64,000 nucleotides of DNA from the NCBI RefSeq assembly GCF_040096225.1, contig NZ_JBBMFC010000002.1:1-64000 (forward strand), given 5' to 3'. Origin of the DNA: Hominiventricola aquisgranensis (GTDB taxonomy: Bacteria; Bacillota; Clostridia; Lachnospirales; Lachnospiraceae). Both the position numbers and the translations under genes were made by a program. A model generated the notes under the pieces. It had not been told where the DNA came from. It did no database searches and worked only from the letters and a program-made list of their open reading frames with translations. This document shows positions 8,995 through 17,573 of the stretch, in pieces (position 1 is the stretch's first letter; the number at the start of each line of letters is the position of its first letter).

Positions 8995-9023
8995 TTGACA
9001 GTATGCACAGAATGATATAAAAT
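8995..9023 (+). promoter_or_regulatory. Consensus promoter of the cobalamin-riboswitch RNA
   Basis: -35 TTGACA (8995-9000, perfect), 17-bp spacer, -10 TAAAAT (9018-9023). Transcription would start near 9030, shortly before the riboswitch aptamer. Confidence 0.75.
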
Positions 9024-9039
9024 AAAAATGTGCAAAGAA

Positions 9040-9245
9040 TGCTGTGTCAAGTGCGTATCGACAAGTTTGATACGAAAAGGGAATCAGGTGTAAGTCCTGA
9101 GCGATCCGGTCACTGTGTTCGGAGAGTCTGTTTTCAATATCCCATTGCATAACCCAATCATGATACATGTGAGAAGGGGAGGACAGACGTTTGTATCCGT
9201 AAGTCAGGAAACCTGCTTGGCATATGAGATGAGCTTCCGAGCAAA
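9040..9245 (+). ncRNA. Cobalamin riboswitch with no downstream gene
   Basis: The conserved core is easy to read: AAAAGGGAATCAGGTG, TAAGTCCTGAGCGATCCGG and TCACTGTG at 9075-9118, and the B12 box GTCAGGAAACCTGC at 9203-9216. A short hairpin CGTATC/GATACG precedes the core. These match the adenosyl/methylcobalamin aptamer consensus. What is unusual is the downstream part: between the aptamer and the strong terminator at 9427-9483 no plus-strand frame exceeds about 27 codons, and the next gene (kdpE-like) is convergent. The unit of promoter, aptamer, ~180 structured bases and terminator could produce a ~450-nt RNA. Edges are approximate. Confidence 0.88.
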
Positions 9246-9426
9246 GCTTAACATCCGACAGCCGGGAACGAATGGCGCGTGCCCGACTTGAAACGTCGAC
9301 TTGTGGGTTAAGGCGGCATTTTTGATGAGAATCTCTAAGCAGTGATGCACAAACATATATTGTCGGATGATCATGCATAGCCTCCATAAAACATTTGCAT
9401 GAGAATGGCGCATCTGACAGCTTCAT

Positions 9427-9483
9427 GTAAAACCCCTCCGGGCGCAGGTTCCCTGAACACCCTGCCTCCCGGAGGGGTTTTAC
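9427..9483. terminator. Strong bidirectional terminator
   Basis: A perfect 16-bp stem (GTAAAACCCCTCCGGG at 9427-9442, its complement at 9468-9483) encloses an inner GCAGG/CCTGC stem. A- and T-runs are on both sides. It ends the riboswitch RNA on the plus strand and the kdpE-like gene on the minus strand; that gene's stop codon (9480-9482) lies inside the stem. Confidence 0.92.
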
Positions 9484-10190
9484 GTTTCATCCTCATCCAC
9501 CATCCGGTATCCAACTCCGATTTCTGTAAAGATATACATCGGCTCTGAAGGATTAGGTTCCAGCTTTCGTCGGATATTTGCCATATGTACACGGAGACTG
9601 GTGGTATCATTCTCGGAATAGGGTCCCCACACATGGGCAATGAGCCGATCATAAGTGAGCACCTGTCCGCAGTTTTGAGCCAGCAGAGAGACAATCTTGA
9701 ACTCATTCTGGGTCAGGTGAATCTCAGCACCGTCCCGGGTGATGAGCCGCTTCTGAAAATCAATGACAAGTCCATGACTCCGATAAGGATGGTTAGTTTG
9801 TCCAGTATCAGTCTTCAGACGGTTTACATGGCGAAGTGCAGTACGGATCCTGGCCAACAGTTCTGAATTGCCGAAGGGTTTGGTAATATAATCATCGGCA
9901 CCGGAATCCAGCGCCAGCACTTTATCATCCTCCTGAACCCGGGCAGAGATTACAAGAATCGGTGTATTAGACCACTCGCGGATCTTACGGATAATCTCCA
10001 TACCGTCCATATCAGGGAGGCCGAGATCCAACAGGATCAGATCAGGAGAAGCGGAAGCTGCCTGACTGAGCCCGTCCCGCCCGGTCAGGGACGAGATGAC
10101 CTGATAGTGCTGGGAATTCAGCACAGATGTAATAAAGTTCTGAATATTTTTCTCATCTTCGATGACCAGAATCCGAATGTTCTGACTCAT
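9480..10190 (-). CDS. OmpR/KdpE-like response regulator
   Basis: A 236-residue two-component regulator. The receiver domain has the acidic pair in IEDEKNIQ, the phospho-acceptor Asp in LILLDLGLPDMDGME, the Thr/Ser in VISAR and the Lys in YITKPFG. The C-terminal winged helix shows LTQNEFKIVSLLAQN and DTTSLRVHMANIRRKLE. Start ATG 10190 has AAAGGAGG eight bases upstream; a longer frame to 10241 is not needed. The upstream kinase gene overlaps it by 38 bases, implying coupled translation. Sequence style is KdpE-like, but no kdpFABC potassium ATPase genes are present in this window, so the regulon is unknown. Confidence 0.88.
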   Translation of the reverse strand: MSQNIRILVIEDEKNIQNFITSVLNSQHYQVISSLTGRDGLSQAASASPDLILLDLGLPDMDGMEIIRKIREWSNTPILVISARVQEDDKVLALDSGADDYITKPFGNSELLARIRTALRHVNRLKTDTGQTNHPYRSHGLVIDFQKRLITRDGAEIHLTQNEFKIVSLLAQNCGQVLTYDRLIAHVWGPYSENDTTSLRVHMANIRRKLEPNPSEPMYIFTEIGVGYRMVDEDET

Positions 10191-11316
10191 GTGAAATCGC
10201 CTCCTTTGGTAAATTGAAGAAAAATTCTGCACCATCCGCATGATTTATGGCATGGATCTCGCCATTGTGGGCGGTGATGATTGCTTTACAGATAGACAGT
10301 CCGATGCCCATGCCGCGTTTGGTGTCTGCGGCGGAGGATGGAGCAGAAGGTGCAGCATCGAAGATACTTTTCAGCCGGTCCGGTGCAATTCCATTTCCAT
10401 GATCCCGGATATGAACCTGGATCTGGGCGTCGTCTCCGGTGAGATAACACTGAACAGGCTGTTCACTTCTGGCATGGAAATAAGCATTTTCCAGAAGATT
10501 GATGATGACCTGCTTGATCAGCAGTGGATCCATGGGAACCACATAGAAATCACCGGGTACAGAGACCTGGATCTGATAATCCGGATAGCGTTTGCGGATG
10601 GTGGAGACTGCATCGAAAAGCACTTCTTCAGCGACTTCCGGCGTCTCTTTTAACGTGTTGGAAATACCATCTGTGATCCTTGTAACAGACAAAAGATTTT
10701 CAACCATATGAAGCAGCCAGTTGGCATCCTCGTAGATGTGGGAGACCAGATCCCGCTTTTCCGGAGAAGAGAGGGTGGTTTCATTTTCCAGATAAGAGGA
10801 ACTGGCTCCGATCATACTGGTCAGCGGTGTGCGCAGATCGTGGGACACAGCCCGCAGCAGATTGGCGCGGAGCTTTTCCTTTTCTGCTTCTGCCAGCAGC
10901 TTTTCTGTCTCATTGATCTTCTGAGCCTGATCCTTCATGCGGAAGACGGTAGCACTGCTTAGGATAGAGATAAAATACATAACAGCAAATGTAAATGGAT
11001 AACCTGCTGTGGAAAAACTGAACTGTCCAAATGGATAGGTAAACATATAATTAATGAAAAAGACACTGATAATTCCAGAGATGATGCCATAGCGGTATTT
11101 ATCTGTGTGGTAAGAGATCATAATGATGGTCAAAATATAGATCAGCGCGATGTTGGCTGAGCCAGTGGGAGTGATCTGGTGAAAAAACAGCGACAGTGCC
11201 GTGGCGAAGGTCATGGCACCGATGGTAAACAACAGGCTGAAATGCGCATGAAAGGTATGTGCCTGAGAGATCGCATCCACAAACCGGGTAAATCGATTCC
11301 ATATAAAATTTTTCAA
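10153..11316 (-). CDS. KdpD-like sensor histidine kinase lacking the KdpD N-terminal domains
   Basis: A 387-residue kinase. Four closely spaced membrane segments occupy about residues 25-125 (DUF4118-like, with ALIYILTIIMISY and YMFTYPFGQFSF). Then comes a HisKA domain with the phospho-acceptor His in VSHDLRTPLTS and a HATPase domain with NLLENAYFHA, DHGNGI and GMGIGLSICKAI. Full KdpD is about 900 residues with a KdpD sensor and USP domain before the membrane part; both are absent here. TTG 11316 is chosen as start because AGGAGG lies seven bases upstream; ATG 11337 lacks one. It pairs with the downstream regulator and follows tmcAL by 17 bases. Confidence 0.83.
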   Translation of the reverse strand: MKNFIWNRFTRFVDAISQAHTFHAHFSLLFTIGAMTFATALSLFFHQITPTGSANIALIYILTIIMISYHTDKYRYGIISGIISVFFINYMFTYPFGQFSFSTAGYPFTFAVMYFISILSSATVFRMKDQAQKINETEKLLAEAEKEKLRANLLRAVSHDLRTPLTSMIGASSSYLENETTLSSPEKRDLVSHIYEDANWLLHMVENLLSVTRITDGISNTLKETPEVAEEVLFDAVSTIRKRYPDYQIQVSVPGDFYVVPMDPLLIKQVIINLLENAYFHARSEQPVQCYLTGDDAQIQVHIRDHGNGIAPDRLKSIFDAAPSAPSSAADTKRGMGIGLSICKAIITAHNGEIHAINHADGAEFFFNLPKEAISHESEHSDSGHRR

Positions 11317-11333
11317 AGTCGTTCCTCCTGTGG

Positions 11334-12518
11334 TCATACGACCAGCATTTTTCTGCGAAATTCATTCTGGTAGGGAGTCTGCTGCAAGATAGAGCGGACA
11401 GACTCATATAATTGGTCGGGATAGAGGCTGGTTCTATCCAAAGGGCTTCTGGTCAGAGAAGTAACAACAGGCAGTGTGCCTTGTTCTGACAGGGCTGTCA
11501 GTACTGCACGGGAGTCCTTTCGGAATCCAAGAACGCGGAACATGCAGGCAGGCTGCGGTGCTTGTATATCCAGTAGAATATGGAGCAGTGCCCGGCTGAT
11601 AGCAGTTCTGGTCTGATTGCGGGTTTTCATAAGATCCGTAAATGCAGAAAATCCGGTAAACTGATCCAGTGCGCCAGAGATCCGGTTTGCCAGATCCTCG
11701 GAGATCCCTTCGTATTGAGACAGTGGCTCGTCTGTCAGAGAGAGTCTTCGCAGTTTTTCTAATAGAAGAAGAGAAAAGGCATCTTCTGTCACAGGTGGAT
11801 GATCTGCGTAAGATATATAGAGTTCCGGGTGAGGAAGCTGTGCCAGCAGTTCTTCTGAAAAATGTCCGCCGGAACGGATCAGTTCGGCACGAATGGCGCT
11901 GGCAGAACTGTACTGTCCGGAAGATACATCCGTATCATGGTATCCGGATCCTTCCCGCTGAATAGTAAACGGCCGGATAGAACTTCCATACAGGTGAAGA
12001 GCTTTCAGATATTCCAGTCCCAGCAGGTTATTAGGCATTCCCAGAAGTTCTGCAGGGAGAGATGGATCACTGAACCTCACCGCCTGTTCTCTGGCGGCTG
12101 GAAAAGAAAGTCCCTGCTTTAAGCCATCTTGCAGATGCAGCTTATAGTCTGTTGGTTCCTCAGCGAGAAATGCAGCCAGCCGCTCAAGAGAAGACAGATC
12201 TCCACACTCGCTTCCAAAGCACAGATCAGTGACAATACCTGTATCATGAAGCAGTCTGACGCCGCCTCTGGCAAAGGCTTCTGCGCTTCCGGTGGCGATG
12301 GAGACAGGAAGCTCCAACACCAGATCAGCGCCTGACAGGAGGGCTGCATGGGCTCTGGTGTATTTATCAAACATGGCAGGAGCACCGCGCTGTACAAAAT
12401 TACCGCTCATGGACACTAGGATGAAGTCTGCCTGAGTCAGTTCCCGGACTTTTTTGATCTGATAGGCATGTCCCTGATGAAAGGGATTATATTCTGCAAT
12501 GATACCGACAATGCGCAT
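11334..12518 (-). CDS. tmcAL: tRNA(Met) cytidine acetate ligase
   Basis: A 394-residue nucleotidyltransferase-like protein (former YlbM). The N-terminal motif IIAEYNPFHQGHAYQI contains the HxGH-type nucleotide-binding signature, followed by SGNFVQRGAPAMFDKYTRA and ADLVLELPV, all typical of the family. The enzyme uses acetate and ATP to make N4-acetylcytidine at the wobble position of elongator tRNA-Met. AAGGAG precedes ATG 12518. It is transcribed away from topB, with the sensor kinase gene downstream. Confidence 0.9.
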   Translation of the reverse strand: MRIVGIIAEYNPFHQGHAYQIKKVRELTQADFILVSMSGNFVQRGAPAMFDKYTRAHAALLSGADLVLELPVSIATGSAEAFARGGVRLLHDTGIVTDLCFGSECGDLSSLERLAAFLAEEPTDYKLHLQDGLKQGLSFPAAREQAVRFSDPSLPAELLGMPNNLLGLEYLKALHLYGSSIRPFTIQREGSGYHDTDVSSGQYSSASAIRAELIRSGGHFSEELLAQLPHPELYISYADHPPVTEDAFSLLLLEKLRRLSLTDEPLSQYEGISEDLANRISGALDQFTGFSAFTDLMKTRNQTRTAISRALLHILLDIQAPQPACMFRVLGFRKDSRAVLTALSEQGTLPVVTSLTRSPLDRTSLYPDQLYESVRSILQQTPYQNEFRRKMLVV

Positions 12519-12549
12519 GAAATTCTCCTTGCTCTAAGATTTACTATCG

Positions 12550-12578
12550 TGGACATTATATCACAAACATGCTATAAT
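12550..12578 (+). promoter_or_regulatory. Sigma-A promoter of topB
   Basis: -35 TGGACA (12550-12555), 17-bp spacer, -10 TATAAT (12573-12578), in the divergent gap between tmcAL and topB. Confidence 0.65.
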
Positions 12579-12627
12579 TGTACACGATGTCCTGTGGGGC
12601 ATATATTGGAAAAGAGAGAAGTTGTGC

Positions 12628-14667
12628 ATGAGCAAATCTTTATATATTGCGGAAAAACCAAGTGTTGCCCAGGAATTCGCCAAGGCGCTGCATCTGGATT
12701 TCAGCAGAAAAGACGGCTATCTGGAAGCCACGGAAGCGGTGGTGACCTGGTGTGTGGGTCATCTGGTGACTATGAGCTACCCGGAAGCCTATGATGAAAA
12801 ATACAAGCGCTGGTCTCTGACTACCTTGCCATTTTTGCCAAAGGAATGGAAGTACGAAGTGATCAGCAGTGTGAAAAAGCAGTTTCAGATCGTAAGTTCT
12901 CTTCTGAACCGGCCGGATGTGACCTGCATCTATGTCTGTACTGACTCGGGGCGGGAGGGAGAATATATTTACCGTCTGGTAGAACAGATGGCAGGTGTAA
13001 AGAACAAGGAACGCCGTCGTGTGTGGATCGATTCACAGACAGAAGAGGAGATCCTCAGAGGGATCCGGGAAGCAAAAGATCTGTCTGCTTATGATAATCT
13101 GTCCCATTCCGCTTATCTGCGGGCCAAGGAGGATTATCTGATGGGAATCAATTTTTCCAGACTGCTGACTTTGCAATATGGAAGAGCTGTTTCAAATTTT
13201 CAGAATAGCAAGTATACGGTGATCTCCGTAGGTCGTGTCATGACTTGTGTGCTTGGCATGGTGGTGCGCAGAGAACGTGAGATCCGAAGCTTTGTGAAGA
13301 CACCATTTTATCGGGTGCTTTTGACACAGGAACTGGCAGCAGAGCAGTTTGAGGGAGAATGGCGTGCAGTAGAGGGAAGCGATTATTTTCAGTCTCCTCT
13401 CTTATATAAGGAAAATGGATTTAAGAAAAAGGAAGACGCGGAAGCCTTTATTCAGAAGATGAAAGCACTGGAACAGACGGAAGCAGAGGTTTGTTCCATT
13501 GAACGGAAGAAGGAGACCCGTTATGCGCCACTGCTGTTTAACCTGGCAGAGCTTCAGAATGAATGCTCCAGACGGTTTAAGATCAGCCCTGATGAGACGC
13601 TGAAGATTACGCAGGAGTTATATGAGAAAAAGCTGGTCACCTATCCAAGAACAGATGCCCGCGTGCTGTCTACAGCTGTGGCAAAGGAAATCTATAAAAA
13701 TATCCGAGGACTTGGTAATTTTCAGCCGGCGGCAGCATTTGCAGCAGAGATTCTGGAGAAAGAGTCCTGGAAAGGGATCGGCAAGAGCCGTTATACCAAT
13801 GACAAGCAGATCACCGATCACTATGCAATCATTCCGACCGGGCAGGGATTTGGTGCTCTTCGCAGTGTATCAATGGTTGGACAGCAAGTATATGAGGTAA
13901 TCGTTCGCCGGTTTTTGAGCATCTTTTATCCACCTGCGATCTATCAGAAGGCATCGTTGATCACCTCTCTTGGACAGGAAAAGTTCTTTGCAAATTTCCG
14001 TATCCTGATGGAAGAAGGTTATCTGAAGGTGACGCCTCAGCCAGAGTCAAAGAAGAAAAAGGATGACGGCGAGGAAGAGGAAAACAGTGGAGATGCTGCC
14101 ATGCTGGAAGCACTGATGAAGCTTAGAAAGGGCATGAAGCTTCCGGTAAAGGGTATGAAGATCAAAGAAGGAGAGACCTCTCCGCCTAAGCGATACAATT
14201 CTGGTTCTATGATTCTTGCCATGGAAAATGCGGGACAGTTGATCGAAGATGAGGATCTGCGTTCACAGATCAAAGGAAGTGGTATCGGCACCAGTGCGAC
14301 GCGTGCGGAGATTCTGAAAAAACTGGTCAATAATAAATATATCGCGTTAAATAAGAAGACACAGATCATCACACCGACTCTTCTTGGGGAAAATATATTT
14401 GATGTTGTGAATGTGTCGATCCGGTCACTTCTGAATCCAGAGCTGACAGCAAGCTGGGAGAAGGGTCTGACGTATGTAGCTGAAGGACAGATCACACCGG
14501 ATGAATATATGCAGAAGCTGGAACATTTTGTGACGTCCAGAACGGAGCAGGTTCTGCACAGCAATCAGCACTATGCCATGCGGCCATATTTTGAAGCGGC
14601 GGCAGATTATTATAAAACACCTGAAAAACAGACACAGAGACGTGGAAAAGGAGACACAAAACAATGA
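12628..14667 (+). CDS. topB: DNA topoisomerase III (type IA)
   Basis: A 679-residue type IA topoisomerase that passes single strands and decatenates DNA. The Toprim domain carries YIAEKPSVAQ and the acidic CTDSGREGEYIYRL. The active-site tyrosine is in LVTYPRTDARVLS. The C-terminal part has GSGIGTSATRAEIL. Start ATG 12628 has GAGAGAAG upstream. The stop overlaps the next gene by four bases (ATGA, 14664-14667). A short Lys/Glu-rich insertion (near residue 475) interrupts the domain. Chromosomal topB is common here, though many TopB-like copies travel with conjugative elements; TraX nearby makes this worth noting. Confidence 0.92.
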   Translation: MSKSLYIAEKPSVAQEFAKALHLDFSRKDGYLEATEAVVTWCVGHLVTMSYPEAYDEKYKRWSLTTLPFLPKEWKYEVISSVKKQFQIVSSLLNRPDVTCIYVCTDSGREGEYIYRLVEQMAGVKNKERRRVWIDSQTEEEILRGIREAKDLSAYDNLSHSAYLRAKEDYLMGINFSRLLTLQYGRAVSNFQNSKYTVISVGRVMTCVLGMVVRREREIRSFVKTPFYRVLLTQELAAEQFEGEWRAVEGSDYFQSPLLYKENGFKKKEDAEAFIQKMKALEQTEAEVCSIERKKETRYAPLLFNLAELQNECSRRFKISPDETLKITQELYEKKLVTYPRTDARVLSTAVAKEIYKNIRGLGNFQPAAAFAAEILEKESWKGIGKSRYTNDKQITDHYAIIPTGQGFGALRSVSMVGQQVYEVIVRRFLSIFYPPAIYQKASLITSLGQEKFFANFRILMEEGYLKVTPQPESKKKKDDGEEEENSGDAAMLEALMKLRKGMKLPVKGMKIKEGETSPPKRYNSGSMILAMENAGQLIEDEDLRSQIKGSGIGTSATRAEILKKLVNNKYIALNKKTQIITPTLLGENIFDVVNVSIRSLLNPELTASWEKGLTYVAEGQITPDEYMQKLEHFVTSRTEQVLHSNQHYAMRPYFEAAADYYKTPEKQTQRRGKGDTKQ

Positions 14668-15335
14668 GTAAGATTATGATCAAAGACCTTTACAACATGA
14701 ATGAAACGATTGCAGCAGAACTGTTTGACGGCCTGACCTATCCGTGGGAGGCACTTCCGAAGATCGGTGAGTTTATCAAGAAACTGGGAGAGACCCTTGA
14801 TCCGGAAGAATATGATAAAGTGGGCGCGGATGTGTGGATCGCAAAATCCGCCAACGTATTTCCGTCCGCATATGTACATGGACCGGCGATCATCGGAAAA
14901 GACGCAGAAGTTCGTCACTGTGCATTTATCCGTGGCAATGCCATTGTAGGTGAGGGTGCTGTAGTCGGTAATTCCACAGAACTTAAAAATGTGGTGTTAT
15001 TTAATAAAGTACAGGTTCCACATTACAATTATGTAGGAGATTCTATTCTTGGATACAAGGCGCATATGGGCGCAGGTTCCATTACTTCCAATGTGAAATC
15101 TGATAAAAAGCTGGTGAAAGTACATACACCAGAGGGTGATATTGAGACCGGCATCAAGAAATTTGGTGCCATGATCGGAGATAATGTGGAGGTTGGCTGT
15201 GGAAGCGTGCTGAATCCGGGAACAGTGATCGGCCGTGAGAGCAATATTTATCCGCTGTCTTCCGTCAGAGGCGTGATTCCATCCCGTTCTATTTACAAAA
15301 AACAGGGTGAAGTAGCGACAAAACATGAAGACTAA
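14664..15335 (+). CDS. Left-handed beta-helix (hexapeptide) nucleotidyltransferase-like protein
   Basis: A 223-residue protein. After an ~60-residue helical N-terminus there are stretches of hexapeptide repeats (VWIAKSANVFPSAYVHG, AIVGEGAVVGNSTELK, AMIGDNVEVGCGSVL) that form a left-handed parallel beta helix. The C-terminal part resembles the acetyltransferase half of GlmU, but there is no uridylyltransferase domain, so the usual database name 'UDP-GlcNAc pyrophosphorylase' is probably misleading. It likely transfers an acyl group or binds a nucleotide sugar. It overlaps topB by four bases and the TraX gene by 11 bases, so all three are co-translated. Confidence 0.75.
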   Translation: MSKIMIKDLYNMNETIAAELFDGLTYPWEALPKIGEFIKKLGETLDPEEYDKVGADVWIAKSANVFPSAYVHGPAIIGKDAEVRHCAFIRGNAIVGEGAVVGNSTELKNVVLFNKVQVPHYNYVGDSILGYKAHMGAGSITSNVKSDKKLVKVHTPEGDIETGIKKFGAMIGDNVEVGCGSVLNPGTVIGRESNIYPLSSVRGVIPSRSIYKKQGEVATKHED

Positions 15336-16062
15336 GAGAGGTCTGAATGGATGTGTGCTCAAATGGATCGCCATTATTCTTATGGCGATCGATCATTTCG
15401 GGGCATCCATTCTGGAGAACTTTCTGTTAAATGTATGGGATGTGTCCCCGCTGGGAGACCTGCTCAGGGACTATCCTGATTACTGGGATCTGGTGCTGAT
15501 GGCAGATCGTGTGATCCGGAAGATCGGACGGCCTGCATTTCCTGTGTTCTGTTTCTTTATCGTGGAAGGATTTTGCCACACCAGAAATGTGAAAAACTAT
15601 GCAGTGCGGCTGGGAATCTTTGCACTGATCAGCGAAGTACCCTTTGATCTGGCAATTTTCGGAACACCATTTCACTGGGGACATCAGAATGTATTTTTTA
15701 CATTGTTTCTTGGATTATTGCTGATCTGGTATCTGCGGGACGTAAGCACAAGTACAGAATGGAGTCTGGCTGGCGCACTGGCAGTCTGCTGCGCGGCGGA
15801 AGTGCTGCATGTGGATTATGGAGCGTTCGGCGTGGCATTGATCGGTGTCTATTATATTTTACGGGAACTGCCTGTTCTGCAGGCGGGGGCAGGAGCAATA
15901 TTGAGTGCGTGGGAGATGCCAGCACCCCTTGGAAGTCTGCTGCTGTTATTCTATAACGGGGAGCGGGGCAGACAGCCCAAATGGTTTTTTTACTGGTTTT
16001 ATCCGGTTCATCTGTTCCTTTACTATGTGATTGGAACATGGGTGCTTCCGGCATGGATATGA
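15325..16062 (+). CDS. TraX family membrane protein
   Basis: A 245-residue polytopic membrane protein. It opens with LKWIAIILMAIDHFGA and has FPVFCFFIVEGFCHTRN and LISEVPFDLAIFG, the signatures of the TraX family. F-plasmid TraX acetylates pilin, and chromosomal relatives are thought to be membrane acyltransferases of unknown target. The start overlaps the end of the beta-helix gene by 11 bases. Pairing of a membrane TraX-type acyltransferase with a hexapeptide-fold protein suggests a common envelope-modification step, which is inference. Confidence 0.82.
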   Translation: MKTKRGLNGCVLKWIAIILMAIDHFGASILENFLLNVWDVSPLGDLLRDYPDYWDLVLMADRVIRKIGRPAFPVFCFFIVEGFCHTRNVKNYAVRLGIFALISEVPFDLAIFGTPFHWGHQNVFFTLFLGLLLIWYLRDVSTSTEWSLAGALAVCCAAEVLHVDYGAFGVALIGVYYILRELPVLQAGAGAILSAWEMPAPLGSLLLLFYNGERGRQPKWFFYWFYPVHLFLYYVIGTWVLPAWI

Positions 16063-16076
16063 TGAGGTGAACAAAA

Positions 16077-17573
16077 GTGGCAAAAGCGATTATGATACAG
16101 GGAACCATGTCTAATTCAGGAAAAAGCTTCCTGACAGCAGGACTGTGCCGGGTATTTAAGCAGGACGGATACAAAGTGGCACCGTTTAAATCACAGAATA
16201 TGGCACTGAATTCCTATATTACAAAAGATGGTCTGGAGATCGGACGGGCACAGGCCATGCAGGCGGAGGCCTGTGGCATCGACCCGACGGTAGAGATGAA
16301 TCCGATTCTTCTGAAACCGACCAGCAATGTGGGAAGTCAGGTCATTGTAAATGGCGAGGTCCGCGGCAATATGAAGGCTATGGATTATTACCGCAATAAA
16401 AAGCAGCTGGTGCCGGATGTGATGGCTGCCTATGAAAGATTAAGCGAACAGTATGATATTATTGTGATCGAAGGAGCCGGAAGTCCTGCAGAGATCAATC
16501 TTCATGACAATGATATTGTAAATATGGGAATGGCGCGCATGGCGAAAGCACCGGTACTCCTGGTGGGAGATATTGACCGTGGTGGTGTATTTGCAGCCCT
16601 TTATGGAACGGTAAAGCTGCTGCCTGAAGATGAGCAGCAGATGATCAAAGGTCTGATCGTCAATAAATTCCGTGGGGATGTGAAGATCCTTGAGCCAGGC
16701 CTTCGGATGATCGAGGAGCGAACAGGGATTCCTATGGTAGGTGTGGTTCCTATGGAGCATCTGGATATTGATGATGAGGACAGTCTCTCTGACCGTCTGA
16801 ATCAGACTCAGAAGGGAGCTGGCATTGATGTGGCAGTGATCCATCTGCCGCATATTTCCAATTTTACAGATTTTTCCGCATTTGAGCGGATGGACGGGGT
16901 ATCCCTCCGTTATGTAAGTCAGCCGGGAATGCTGGGGGATCCAGATCTGATCCTTCTGCCGGGCACAAAAAATACTATGGATGACTGCCAGTGGCTCAGA
17001 GAGTCCGGCATGGAAGCACTGATCCTCCGCCAGGCAGAGAAGAAGACACCGATCATCGGCATCTGTGGTGGATTTCAGCTTCTGGGCGAACAGATGGAAG
17101 ATCCGCATAATGTAGAACATGGAGGAACCATGCGTGGCATGGGACTTCTGAATACAAGAACCGTTTTCTCAGAAGCAAAGACCAGAACTCAGATCCGCGG
17201 AGTGATGGAAAAGGGCGTGGGTCTTTGGAACAACTGGCAGGGAAAAGAAGTAACAGGTTATGAGATCCATATGGGCGTGACTGAGAATCTGGGAGGTTGT
17301 CAGGAACTGGTCCGTCTCGAGGATGGAAGAGTGGATGCACTGGCTAATGAAGATGGAAGTGTGATGGGAAGTTATCTTCATGGTATCTTTGATACGGATG
17401 GATTTGCGGAGGAAATGATCCGCAGATTGATGAAAGAAAAAGGTATGGAGTTTGAAAACTGGCATTTTGATCTGGAAGCTCACAAGGAGCAGGAATATGA
17501 CAAACTGGCAGATCTGGTCAGAAGCTCGTTTGATATGAAGAAAATATATGAAATACTGGAGGAGGGAATCTGA
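16077..17573 (+). CDS. cobQ: Cobyric acid synthase
   Basis: A 498-residue glutamine amidotransferase that amidates adenosyl-cobyrinate a,c-diamide at four side chains. The N-terminal dethiobiotin-synthetase-like P-loop is QGTMSNSGKSFL; KSQNMALNSY follows. The C-terminal GATase domain has PIIGICGGFQLLG with the nucleophile Cys, and the HGIFD motif near the end. It starts with GTG 16077 preceded by GAGGTG. It overlaps cbiC by one base (TGATG). Only two B12 synthesis genes occur here; no riboswitch precedes this pair. Confidence 0.93.
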   Translation: MAKAIMIQGTMSNSGKSFLTAGLCRVFKQDGYKVAPFKSQNMALNSYITKDGLEIGRAQAMQAEACGIDPTVEMNPILLKPTSNVGSQVIVNGEVRGNMKAMDYYRNKKQLVPDVMAAYERLSEQYDIIVIEGAGSPAEINLHDNDIVNMGMARMAKAPVLLVGDIDRGGVFAALYGTVKLLPEDEQQMIKGLIVNKFRGDVKILEPGLRMIEERTGIPMVGVVPMEHLDIDDEDSLSDRLNQTQKGAGIDVAVIHLPHISNFTDFSAFERMDGVSLRYVSQPGMLGDPDLILLPGTKNTMDDCQWLRESGMEALILRQAEKKTPIIGICGGFQLLGEQMEDPHNVEHGGTMRGMGLLNTRTVFSEAKTRTQIRGVMEKGVGLWNNWQGKEVTGYEIHMGVTENLGGCQELVRLEDGRVDALANEDGSVMGSYLHGIFDTDGFAEEMIRRLMKEKGMEFENWHFDLEAHKEQEYDKLADLVRSSFDMKKIYEILEEGI

